From assembly GCA_963575745.1 (NCBI GenBank), contig CAUYUJ010006302.1, positions 410,334 to 452,833 on the forward strand: a stretch of DNA of 42,500 nt, in the 5' to 3' direction. Numbering within the stretch: the stretch's first letter is position 1; the number at the start of each line of letters is the position of its first letter. The notes under the pieces are model-generated. The model did no database searches, was not told the DNA's origin, and worked only from the letters and a program-made list of their open reading frames with translations. Shown here piece by piece: positions 10,675 through 19,990 of this stretch. The stretch comes from Prorocentrum cordatum. Its lineage: Eukaryota; Sar; Dinophyceae; Prorocentrales; Prorocentraceae. The position numbers and the translations under genes were made by a program.

Positions 10675-10899
10675 TCCCGGCTGGCGCCAGCAGGCTCCCC
10701 GAATAGTCCCAGCTGGCTTCAACAGGCCCCCCGAGTAGCCCAGGGCGGCCTCAGCGCTTCAACCCTGGGGCGCGGAGCGCCCCAGGGGGCGCCGTTGTGA
10801 CGGCGGCGCCGGGGTTTTGAGAACGCCCCAGACTGCTGGGTGGGCCTGTTGAGGCCACCTGGGACTGCTCGGGGGGCCTGCTGAGTGAGGCCAGCTGGG
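10675..10899. repeat. 225-bp imperfect foldback (F4)
   Basis: The left arm (TCCCGGCTGGC.. to CCTGGGGCGC) pairs imperfectly with the right arm (..GGGCCTGTTGAGGCCACC..GAGGCCAGCTGGG), arms about 100 bases. The left arm itself holds a 35-bp direct repeat (TAGTCCC(A/G)GCTGGC). The centre is a GC palindrome, CTGGGGCGC/GCGCCCCAG type. Confidence 0.65.
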
Positions 10900-10911
10900 G
10901 GCCACCTGGCG

Positions 10912-11104
10912 GGGCGAGCCGAAGCCCGACCGTGGCGTTCGGGCCAGTTGGGCAGCCCGGGAGGACTCCGCCTCGGCCGGTCGCGTGCGGTTGGCCAGGG
11001 CGGGGGCCGGAGGCCAGGCCCCCTCGGAGAGGCCCGCTCGCGCCCTGTCGGGGGGGGAGCCCGACTCCCTGCAGGGACGGGTGGGCGCGAGAGCCCCTCC
11101 TCTT
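10912..11104 (+). repeat. Intron repeat R, copy 1
   Basis: A GC-rich stretch (GCCGAAGCCCGACCGTGG ... GCTCGCGCCCTGTCGGGGG) that recurs in the same orientation at 19132-19315 with moderate divergence. Confidence 0.65.
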
Positions 11105-11325
11105 TCGGGGGCGGAAAAGAGGGGGGTGATGACTAGGGGGGGGGGGATGGATATCGTAGCGGGGGCCATGATATTTCTCCAGATTCCATGGCGCCTCTTC
11201 TTATTTCATTACGTCCCTGGCCCCCCCCGCTGGGCCGCGCACATGCCGCCAGTCAGGATTTGCACCCCCCCCTCTTGGACACCCCCCTCTGGGCCGCTCC
11301 CGATTCTTCTCGGAGGAGAGGAGAT

Positions 11326-11770
11326 GACATAAACATCAACTTTCGGAGCTCGGCGCGGATTCCTCGGATCTGCGCGGGGACCCCCTGGCGGCGCCTCCGT
11401 CGCCGCCCCCGGCAGGGGGTTCGGCGCAGGTCCAAGACATCCGCGAGGAGCTCCCACTGTTTATGTCTATGCAGTGTTTTTTTCATATCTTCTCCCCTCC
11501 CCCTATTGCGCGGCATCCTCCGAAGACGAACATTGTGCATTGACAGAACGCCCACCCAGGCAAGTCGACTGAGGAAATCTGCGCTGTCTAACTCGACATT
11601 GGCATTCGAGTATGCTGGTGCAGGTCCCAGTTGGTTTCGCGAACGGCGTTTTCGTTTTGCGAGGAGCATTCGCTTGTTTTTTGACGTCGATTGCTATCCC
11701 GCCTGGGTCCACGCGGATTGCGGAGCCGTGCGCACGAAGAGTGACCCTGGACTTTTCATTAAAGGGCGAA
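11326..11770 (+). repeat. F1 foldback plus linked repeat R2, copy 1
   Basis: 11326-11467 is an F1 foldback: GACATAAACAT..GGCGCGGATTCCTCGGATC pairs with ..CATCCGCGAGGAGCTC..GTTTATGTC. 11468-11770 (TTGCGCGGCATCC, CAGAACGCCCACC, GTCGACTGAGGAAATCTGCG) recurs at 19712-19990, again straight after an F1 copy. Confidence 0.7.
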
Positions 11771-11789
11771 CAATCGGAAACACTAGTCA

Positions 11790-11932
11790 GAGGTACGCGA
11801 GGATTTCTTGCATCGGCGCTGGACCCAATCTGGCGGCACCTCCAGCGCCGCCCCTGGCGCGCTCCGCGCGCCAGGGAGGGGGTACAGCGCCGATTTCAGA
11901 AATCCGTGTGGACATCCGAACGTGTATGTGCA
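11790..11932. repeat. F1 foldback copy
   Basis: ATTTCTTGCATCGGCGCTGG on the left pairs with CAGCGCCGATTTCAGAAATCC on the right. The centre is CTGGCGCGC/GCGCGCCAG. It lies about 100 bases upstream of the Mei2 exon at 12032. Confidence 0.7.
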
Positions 11933-12031
11933 TGTGGTTGTTTGCTCCTCTCCTTCCTTCCTCCTGTGCGCCGTCTGGAATGGTGCTGCGCTGATGATCG
12001 ATCCAATCCCGAGACTGAGGCCGCTCAGCAG

Positions 12032-12158
12032 GGCCCCCCGACGACCATGATGATCAGGAACATCCCGAACCACTTCACGCAGGCCAGCATGGTGCGCGAG
12101 CTTGAAGGGCTCGGCTTCCAGAACTCGTATGACTTCCTCTACGTGCCCATCGACAAGG
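12032..12158 (+). CDS. Mei2-like RRM gene, exon with RNP2
   Basis: This exon begins after CTCAGCAG and reads GPPTTMMIRNIPNHFTQASM, then about 22 residues to YDFLYVPIDK. This is the start of the Mei2-type RNA-recognition motif: the family pattern is TT(V/L/M)MIRNIPN..YT, then a helix and YDF(L/V)Y.PID. MIRNIP is the RNP2 strand. It is followed by G|GCACC, a GC-type donor in phase 1, and the continuation is 5.8 kb downstream at 17942, where phase and homology both fit. The same frame stays open to 12226, but that extension (TMGSVGYPAG) lies past the proposed donor and does not match the family. In Mei2 proteins this C-terminal RRM binds RNA and acts in meiosis or RNA regulation. Here the function is inferred only from the fold. 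Confidence 0.75.
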
Positions 12159-13024
12159 GCACCATGGGGAGCGTTGGCTATCCTGCAGGCTCACGCCACC
12201 GATGCCCAGAGGAGGGGGAGTCGTGACGATGTTCTGGCTTGCTTCGGTGCCCCAGGGAGGACAACATTGTGGAGGAGAAGAACGAGAACGAGCATGACGA
12301 TGCGGACGCGGAGAAGGAAGGGGGGAAAACGAGGGGGGGAAAGAGCATGCCACGGTGACGACCTGCAGAAGATGCAGTAGAGTTTGATCAGTAGGCCAAC
12401 CCCGCCAAATCAACGGTACCCTGGTGTCCTGTGTATTGCGTCTCGTCTCGTCAGCACGGTTTTGTATCTTGTGTGCTCTCGCGCGCCCTCTCCAGTCCAC
12501 CTCGGCTGTCAGGGGAAGGGGGGCAGGGGCTAACAGTGATCTTCCACGCTGGCCCTGCAGCACTGTCGGAAACGAGCTCGCAGATCGTCCCGACCGGGGC
12601 GCCTCCCCGGGGCCGAGAGGGGAGTGCCCGGCGGGGCAGGGGCCCCTTCCTCGGATCCTCGTTCTTCCCTCGCGCAGCGGGCGCCGAAGCGGCGAGCAGG
12701 CCCTTCTCGACAGGCCTGCCTGAGCGCAGACCGCACGGTGGCCTGCCCGACGACGCCAGCGCAGCGCTGCAGCGGCACACGCGCGTTCCACCGGCAAAAC
12801 GGCCGGAAATCTGCCTGCCAGCAGGTGCCCCGCAGAAATTTGTTGTCCCCAATCGTCTCACAGACCCATAGCCCTGTGGGCCCCTCAAAGAATGACGAAG
12901 AATGTGCCCAAATATTTCTTATACCGCGATTTCGTTTTCGCATCGCGTGTCTACTACAGTTCCTGTTTGTGCACGAGGTGGGCTGTCCTCAGGGCTTCCT
13001 CGGGGGCGTCTCGGTGGAAGAAGG
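12159..13024 (+). other. Mei2-like intron, first part
   Basis: Start of the proposed 12159-17941 GC-AG intron. It contains no recognised element up to the F1 foldback. An open stretch at about 12540-12870 (SETSSQIVPTGAPPRG...) is GC-biased but would interrupt the RRM, so I do not call it an exon. Confidence 0.45.
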
Positions 13025-13027
13025 GCG

Positions 13028-13192
13028 ACGACATAGACACAACGTTTCGGAGGTCCGCGCGGATTTCTGGGATCTGTGTTGGGCCCCCCTGGCGGTGCTT
13101 CTGGCGCCACCCCTGGCGTGTTCCCGCTCGCCAGGGAAGGGGGTCCAGCGCCGACCGCAAAAAGTCCGCGCGGACCTTCGACAGTGCACGCT
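13028..13192. repeat. F1 foldback copy in Mei2 intron
   Basis: GGAGGTCCGCGCGGATTTCT on the left and AAAGTCCGCGCGGACCTTCG on the right, with a CTGGCGC/GCCAGGG centre. The arms are more diverged than at 18906. Confidence 0.75.
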
Positions 13193-13789
13193 CGTGCAAT
13201 GTTTTGTTCCTCTGTTGTGTGCCACCCTGGGGGCTCCTGGGGGATCTCTGGGCGCGTCCGCGGGCCTTCCCGGGGGGCTCCATCGGGGCCTTCCTGGGGG
13301 GCAGCCTCCCTCGGGGCCCGGCATGCGCTCCCTCTCTCTCTCTCTCTCTCGCGGGGGCCCGTGCCAGGTCTCGCGGAGCCCCCTGGGGCCACCCCGAGGC
13401 GATCTCAAGGCTCCCGAGTCCCGTTTTATGCAGCCAAGCGCGAGGCTTTCAGAATCGCTGCAACGAGCTGCTGTCTTTTCATGCGTCTGGCCTCTTGGCC
13501 GGCTGCAGGACCACCTTTGAGCTATCGTGGGGCCTCCAGGGTTCATCCTGGAGGCCATCTCGGAGTCATCCTGGTGGAACCATCTTGCTCTTCCCACCCT
13601 CTAGCAGGCATGGCGCTCGGACTCCTGGAGGAAGGGGGCAAAGGGGAAAGACATACAATGACACCGTAGCTGCAGAAGAGCCTAAACAGCTTTACACAGT
13701 CACGATGGGTGCCACGATGAGGGACACGATGGGGGGCTACGACGTGGGGCCACGGGATGGGGATAGGGACAGGGATCGGGATATGCATA
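13193..13789. other. Intronic sequence with short simple repeats
   Basis: A (CT)n run at about 13329-13354. CCTGGGGG-rich sequence upstream, and a GGGATAGGGACAGGGATCGG simple repeat at 13755-13780 that also appears beyond the right side of the candidate LTR element. No gene recognised. Confidence 0.5.
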
Positions 13790-16700
13790 GAGTCGTTACT
13801 GTCGCTCCCCTGGCTCTTTTTTGAGCGAGCCTGCGCGCGCGTTTCCGCGCGTTGGGCTCAAGCCAAAAAATGTGAGAACTGACCGTGGCGCGGAGCGTAG
13901 CGGCAAAAGGGTGCGCGCGCCTTTTTGTCAAGGCGCGCGTGTCCTTATGCGCTCGCACATCCACTTGACGGAACGATATAGCCGTGTCTCATGATTTCGT
14001 GGAGGGAACGTCCATCAACAAGACCCTACAGATGGGCGCTCCTGAGCTAGGACACCAGAGTACGGACAATGCTCGAATGTCAGACTCGAATGGCTGTCTT
14101 GCAACATGCCGCTTACCAGCCGCAGCAATGACGGATTACCACGATGATGACGAGCGCCATGCGGAGAGCTATGACAGTTGTTCTGACCCAGCATGGGAGC
14201 AATACAATGTCGAACAGTACCAAATCAAAGGACCACCGCGTGCGTTTCCCCGTCCCGAGGGGTACCAAATCCGAACGGCACAAGAAATCCCAAGCCCACC
14301 TCTATCTTCAGAGTCGGATTCGCGCAAGAGGATTACGAGGGCCGCGTCAGGAGTAAGAGCCTGGCGACTCCCCACTACTTGAGGAAGGGAGAAGCGATCG
14401 ATCCTCACAGAACTCATCTCAGCTGGCGGGGCGATCAGCCTCGTCTGGTGAGGGATCTCATGCAGTGTCGCAGCCGGCAATCAATGTGTACGGGACATAT
14501 TTACCAGGGAACCCCTACGCCGACGTCAAGACGATCGAAGCCCGTGGGATCGACGTCACGGCTGCGGCGGCGGAAGCAGCAGTGTATCTAATGTATCCTC
14601 CGGTTTCGGAGGCGGCTCCCAAGCCACTCGACAACCCAAAACCGTCTCAGCGGAGCAACGCCCGAGACGCCAGACAGTCAGCAGCCTACCAGAGTTGGCA
14701 CCGAAAAAGTGGCAGGCGAGGGAGAATTCCACATCCAGCGTCAACTCCAATGCGTGCATCGCCTTCGAGTCCACTACTCCGCCTGAGGATACGATGAGTT
14801 GGTATCCCGAGCCACGTTCCCTCGTGAGCCCAGACCCTCTGGGCCCCGGTGTCGGACCACACAGAGCGTTTGATTGGGATCTATGGGGCCCGGACATGGC
14901 TGATGTTGTGGCATTGGAGAGCGAATGAGAGACTAGGGGGGCGTCTAGCAATCGCAAGCTGGATTGCGACAGGATTTGGCTCGCGCGAGCGGGGCAGGAA
15001 CCCGATTTGCCAAGCCTGGCGCTGCTCGTGGGCTTGCGTTCGAGAATGCGAAATTCAAAAAGTGCAAGGGGTATGGATAGTGCCTCTGAGGAGACTCAAA
15101 GGGACGTTGTGGAGCCCGCCCCGATGCGAGAGATCGACTGCGTCCCCGGCTTCGGGGAGATGCGGTTTGGGCACTGCAAATGGCTTTTGGCCGAGTCAGG
15201 GAAGGTCCTTGTCGGTGCGCATCGCGGAAAGCCTCTCGCAGTGGATCTGTGATGATCTGATGGGGCATTTCAAGACCATTGACTATTTTGTCGCGTCTGT
15301 TGCTCTGAAGAGGTACTTCTAGAGCATTGACATGGCAAGGCTCACAGCGATTGCAGTCGGGGGCTGGCTGAAGCAGACCACTCTCCAAGGACAGAAGCCC
15401 ACGGACGCTTGGAGACAAGGACTGGCTCACTCGCAGCGCGGTTGAGGTCGTGGCGCGGGTCGCCGAGCGATGCTGCGCCCCGCGCCAAATGCGCCACAGC
15501 GCTGTGCTCTGCGAGCCTGCCAGAGCGTGGCTCGATTGGTATGCTCAGGGAACCCATGGCGATATATGGATGGTATGCTCGTCGAGAAGGCCATCGCATA
15601 CCTCGACCCGGACAGCGCGCCCCTGGCAAGGTCGCTGCCGTCTGACCAGGTAGGGCATGACATGTCCCCCGATGTCCTTGCGACCCTGGGAGGGAAGTGG
15701 GTGCTCACAGACATGTGGATCCCTGGACGCGATCACAAAGCTGCGGGATGCCATTGGCGCCCACGGCCAGTTGGCGGGTGCGATCGCAATCCTAGTGCTC
15801 CGAAATAGAGGGACATCGCCTTTGCTGGCTGACCCGACAACGGATCCGCCCGTGGGCGACCCTTCTTGGAATGTAAAGTGTAAAGAGGGCATGGGCGGCC
15901 GATGATCTGAAAGCGATGGTCGGGGCCAAAGATCGCAGCGCTGCCTCTGGCAGTGGTGCTTCTGGCGATGGATGCCGCAACTGAGCCAGGCGGCCCCTCA
16001 GGCGCAGCGGTGGCGACGGTCGGCCCTGCCGACGTCGCCGCAGCGACGGGCGCTGGAGAAGGCACCAGAGGTGCTGGTGCTGATCCAGTTGCCCACGGAT
16101 CTGCGGCCGGCGCCGACGACGGCGGAGGGCGGCCTGGGCAAGACGGCGACGACGGGGTTGCTGATTGGGGAGACAGCAACAACAAGTGGCCCAACCGTCG
16201 CCAAGATCGCGCCTAAAGGAGAACAGATGCCGATGACTAGCGGTGCCCTGCCAAAGGTAGTAGTTCCAGGAGGCGTGGCTCACACCGTCCCGACGACGAT
16301 CGCGCGAACAAGTGGACGAGCAAAGCAACTGGAAAGAAAAGGAGAGACAGGGCGCGACAACCCGCGGAGAAACGAAGGAGCAGGCAGCTCCTTTTCGACG
16401 CCCTGGCAAGGGTCACCGTGCTGGCGGGGCAACGAAAGCTCTGGTCAATGGGCCGGTGGTCGACTAAGAGGAGGCCGCGATGAAAGAGGCCGCGATGCGA
16501 CTGGAGCGCGGAATGTGGAGAGGAACCCGAGGAATAGCTGGAGGCGCGACTGCGGCTGGCAGGGGCGTCCAAATGAACGATGTCAACGGTGGGCCGCGGG
16601 AAGGACAACCCTGGCTGAGCGAACAACGCCAGATGCCCCGTGGGCCTGGCGAATCAAGCAAGGCTTCGTCGAGCAGCCAGGCCCTGGCGGCTGCGGCAGT

Positions 16701-17171
16701 GTTGGGTGCTACTCGAACGTTTGACGCTGTGAACACATGTTTGGGGTTGGCGCGCCCTGGCGGGGCGTGCTGAAGGCTGGCGCGCAGAGGCTTTGGTTGC
16801 TCGGGTGCCCGCCGCGGGGGGAGTCGTTACTGTCGCCACCCTTCGTCTCAAGTGGGCAAAGCCAGCGCGCGCTTCCGCGCGTTTGGCTCGAGTCATAACA
16901 TGTGACCGCTGACCGTGGCGCGAAGCGTAGCGGTGAAAGGGCGGGCGCACGCCTCGCTCTCTCTCTCTCTCTGTCTCTCTTTTTTTGTTTTTCTCTCTCT
17001 CTCTCTCTCTCTCTCTGCGCGCGCGTATCGTCATGTCCACTCTCACATCCGTTTGGTGAAGATACAGAGCCATGTCGCAAGATTCCGTGCATGGAACGTC
17101 CGCCAACAAACTCCTAGGGATGGCCCTCCCGGAGATAGGGGACCAGAGTATGGACAATGCTTGAATGTCAG
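13790..17171 (+). mobile_element. Candidate decayed LTR-type element
   Basis: Two direct repeats bracket about 2.7 kb: 13790-14083 and 16821-17171. Both start GAGTCGTTACTGTCGC, share GCTGACCGTGGCG-like and GCGTAGCGG words and end GAATGTCAG. The right copy is longer because of CT simple repeats. The interior has broken open frames only: acidic/Tyr-rich near 14127-14380, then pieces at 14465-14797, 15007-15252 and 15657-15905. A basic RGGRDERGRDATG segment near 16460-16550 is followed by NERCQRW, which could be a ruined nucleocapsid and zinc knuckle. I see no protease, integrase or reverse transcriptase motif, and no clear target-site duplication. A tandem duplication of a non-LTR sequence is the alternative. 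Confidence 0.4.
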
Positions 17172-17199
17172 TATCTAAGGATTCTCTGGCAAAATATTC

Positions 17200-17540
17200 A
17201 TAGGGACAGGAATGAGGATCGGGATCGGGATGATGGGGCACGAGAGACAGGGATAGAGGGATGGGGAACAGATAGGGATAGAGATAGTGATGGGGATCGA
17301 CAGCGGGAGACAGTTCGTGACATTGGGAGGCGATGGGGAACAACGGGAGACAATTGGAGAATGGGAGACAATGTCGCACGACCGACTCCTGATCCAGCGG
17401 CACACCTACGTTTCTTAGACAACATGTATAGACCCCGTGCAGGCAATGTATTTAGGGAACATACGCATACACATATTTACATAAACGCACAGAACTACAC
17501 ACGCACGCAAACACAACACAACACAAGCACACACACACAG
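17200..17540. repeat. GGGATAGGGA-type and CA-type simple repeats
   Basis: 17200-17385 is a cryptic purine-rich repeat (GGGATCGGGAT, GGGATAGAG, GGGAGACA). 17460-17535 is CA-rich (ACACACACAC, CAACACAACACAA). Confidence 0.7.
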
Positions 17541-17790
17541 AGGGAACGTGGGAAACAACACTGGGCTTGAGTTTGCGGGGTCACATCCACAAGTCAGAAG
17601 CAACGAACTGGGGATGCGGAACACGTGATGGAAGCGCACATACACAATTGTTGCGGGGTGCGGACAACACGCACACACGCCAGGGGATATGCAGACAAAG
17701 CGCACGCCCTGGACGAAGGGATTCGAAAAACGCGCCCTCTGGACCTGTGGTTTGCTGCCTCTGCGCGTGCCCGCGCGGTTCTGCCTTTGG

Positions 17791-17901
17791 CATTACAGGA
17801 CGTGTGCGTTACATTCTCTCGGCGAGGACTATCGAGGAGCATCCCGAACCACCCAGCGAACAAACCGCGCACAAAGCCAGTAAGTACACGTCCGAGCGAT
17901 G
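17791..17901 (+). mobile_element. MITE-like element, family F2, copy 1
   Basis: 111 bp ending in ACGTCCGAGCGATG, the reverse complement of the family terminus CATCGCTCGGACGT. The left end is degraded to CATTACAGGACGT. The core TCTCGGCGAGGACTATCGAG is shared with 22915-23033. It ends 40 bases before the exon at 17942. Confidence 0.7.
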
Positions 17902-17941
17902 ACAACTTCTGCCCAGCAGGACGCCCCGAACGCGCCAGCAG

Positions 17942-18078
17942 GCCTCTCCCCCGTGGATCGCCGGGGGGGCCCGGCGTACTGCTTCGTCAACTTCGTTAGC
18001 CCAGAGTGGGCCGCCCACTGCGTGCGCGTCTTCGACGGCCGCCCGCTCACGCGCCAGAGCAGGGACCGGCGGGGCAAG
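17942..18078 (+). CDS. Mei2-like RRM gene, exon with RNP1
   Basis: The exon follows CCAGCAG and enters in phase 1, matching the end of the 12032-12158 exon. It reads LSPVDRRGGPAYCFVNFVSP, EWAAHCVRVFDGRPL and TRQSRDRRGK. YCFVNF is the RNP1 strand in its Mei2 form (GYAFVNF), followed by the second helix (hydrophobics plus FDGR, family F.G+). Nearly all codons end in G/C. The donor is AAG|GCCTCG, again GC-type, in phase 0. Joined to the exon at 23136 it gives K-VAVVSVAHLQG, matching the family KVA..YARIQG. About five extra residues lie between PID and FVNF compared with yeast or plant Mei2. F2 elements flank the exon 40 and 30 bases away. Confidence 0.75.
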
Positions 18079-18108
18079 GCCTCGGGCATCGATCGGGGAA
18101 CAACCTGT

Positions 18109-18383
18109 CATCATTCGGACCTATTTTGTTTCCCGGCGAGGGCCATCGAGGAGCTACGGCGGCGGCATTGGTCAAGGAATGTGCCTAGGAGGCGTCAGAC
18201 CCTGGAGAGATCCCTATCTGATGAGGGCGGCGGTGATATCCATGGCCAAGCCTCGCTTGGAGTTCCACTGACCTTCAGACGCTGGATTCCTTGTCTAAGG
18301 GTTTCTTATCCAGTGCCCCCGCCGTGGCGAAAAATACGCGAACGAGGCCAAGCAGCGCAAGGGGAGTGGACGTCCAAGCGATG
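18109..18383 (+). mobile_element. MITE-like element, family F2, copy 2
   Basis: 275 bp from CATCATTCGGAC to ACGTCCAAGCGATG, with the family core CGGCGAGGGCCATCGAGGAG. It is about 160 bases longer than the other copies, apparently from an internal insertion. It starts 30 bases after the preceding exon. Confidence 0.6.
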
Positions 18384-18410
18384 GCAAGACAAATCAACGA
18401 CGTAGAGCTA

Positions 18411-18558
18411 TAACCTCGAAGCTCCGCGCGGATTTCTTGGATCGGCGCTGGAGCCCGATGGCGGCGCCTCCGGCACCGCCCCTGGCGCGCTCTACGCGCC
18501 TGGGGAGGGGGAGCCAGCGCGGTCCGAGGAATCCGCGCGGAGCTCCGAAAGTTTTGCG
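18411..18558. repeat. F1 foldback copy
   Basis: GAAGCTCCGCGCGGATTTCT pairs with GGAATCCGCGCGGAGCTCCG. Inside are GGATCGGCGCTGG, CCCCTGGCGCGC and CGCGCCTGGGG. Confidence 0.75.
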
Positions 18559-18905
18559 GATGCAGTTTCGCCTTCTTCTGTTCAGGAGGGAAGAGGACCC
18601 TCTCGGAGGTGGACAGACCTCCTACCATGACACGTCGATTAAGGAATTGGCCGTTTTCGGCTCGCGAGAGGGCGTCGCGGCCGTCATTTTTGCGGGTCCA
18701 GGTCCGTCGGTTTCGGTCCCAGGCCGTTTTCACTAAGGGGAGGTTTACTAAAGGGAGGTTTGTCCACTGCCGACACACAGACACAAGGAATCGTCGACTC
18801 CCAGGAAAGTAGATGAAGATACGGGAACAGGGCGGGGGGGAGACGAAAACCCAGAAATGATGGAAAAACATGGGGGATCCTGGGACTTGTGTGTGTTTCT
18901 TTGTG

Positions 18906-19123
18906 TGCCCTGGGTAGGGGGACAAAAAGTGACATAAACATAAAAACTCGGAGGTCCGCGCGGATTTCTCGGATTGGCGCTGGGGCCCCCCTCTCTGGCG
19001 CGCGGAGCGCGCCGGGGGCGGCGCCGGAGGCGCCGCCGGGGGGCCCCAGCGCCGATCCGAGAAATCCGCGCGGACCTCCGAGTTTTTATGTTTACGCCAC
19101 TTTTTGTTCCCCTACTTGGGCCC
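18906..19123. repeat. Near-perfect 218-bp foldback, F1 family
   Basis: Arms of about 80-90 bases. Left: GACAAAAAGTGACATAAACA, TAAAAACTCGGAGGTCCGCG, CGGATTTCTCGGATTGGCGC. Right: the reverse complement, with only a few differences (for example ATTGG against ATCGG). The centre is GC-rich (CTGGCGCGCGGAGCGCGCC). This is the best-preserved member of the family and probably the youngest. Confidence 0.9.
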
Positions 19124-19131
19124 CTGGATCT

Positions 19132-19315
19132 GTCTTCTTCCCTCGGGGCAGGCCGGAGCCTGACCGTGTGGTTCGGCCCTCTTGGGCGGCCGGGAGGCAC
19201 CGCCCTGGCGCGGTCGTGTGCGGGCGGCCAGAGAGCGGGAGCCCGAGGCCCGCCCTCCGAGGCGGCCCGCTCGCGCCCTGTCGGGGGGGCCCGGCCCCCC
19301 GCACAGGCTCGGGCT
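19132..19315 (+). repeat. Intron repeat R, copy 2
   Basis: Matches 10912-11104 in the same orientation, including GCTCGCGCCCTGTCGGGGG. Confidence 0.65.
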
Positions 19316-19326
19316 GGACGAAACCC

Positions 19327-19502
19327 AGCCATCGGGCGTCTCGAAGATGTCGAAACGGAGGTTTTTCGCAGTTCTTGGCCTCTCGGGGCCCTCGCCGGGC
19401 CTCGGGACCGTCAAGAAACGACTCGGGATAAAAACTGGTCTCGGGGAAGTGGTCGGGAGGTCGGGGGCCCTTGTCTCGAAAAAATCGAGACGTCGGACAT
19501 TT
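19327..19502 (-). mobile_element. MITE-like element, family F3, copy 2
   Basis: Reverse complement of the 9994-10171 copy: CTTGGCCTCTCGGGGCC, GGGCCTCGGGACCGTCAA and TCGGGAGGTCGGGGGCCC are shared. Confidence 0.7.
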
Positions 19503-19594
19503 GAGAAGGGGGGGATAGGGAAAAGGGGGGGTACGAAATCTGCTGCATGCAGCTGGTTTCGGCCCCGCCGCCGGCCCCATTCCTCGAAACATGG

Positions 19595-19990
19595 CCGCCT
19601 CCGGCGCCGGGAGGCGCCGCGCGGCCTTCTTGGATAGGCGCTGGGGCCACCTGGCGGCGCCTCCGGCGCCGCCCCTGGCAGAGGGATAACCCGATTTTGT
19701 TATGCTTATGCAGCTTTTCTCTTACTCTGTCCCCTCCCCCTCTTGCGCGGCATCCGGCGAAGGCGAACACTGGGCCCTGACAGAACGCCCACCAAGACCA
19801 GTCGACTGAGGAAATCTGCGCTGGTTCACTCGACATTGGCGCTCGAGTGTGCCGGTGCAGTCCTCAGTCGATTTCGCTCATCGACGTGCTTCTCGCCAGA
19901 TGCATTCGCTTATCATATCGGCCGTCGGTCAGCTACCCCGCTTGGGTCCACTCAGACTGAATGTGGTGCCTTGCGTTTTAATGAAGGGTG
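19595..19990 (+). repeat. Partial F1 plus repeat R2, copy 2
   Basis: 19595-19711 keeps the left half of an F1 foldback (TTCTTGGATAGGCGCTGGGG). 19712-19990 matches 11468-11770, with TTGCGCGGCATCC, CAGAACGCCCACC and CAGTCGACTGAGGAAATCTG. Confidence 0.7.

Noticed and set aside
12159-12226. Extension of the first Mei2 exon to the stop at 12226
   Set aside because: Homology to the family fades after PIDK, and the GC donor at 12158/12159 gives the correct phase for the exon at 17942.
18906-19123. Bacterial-type terminator or RNA gene
   Set aside because: The hairpin is far too long, lies in an intron, and belongs to a dispersed family.
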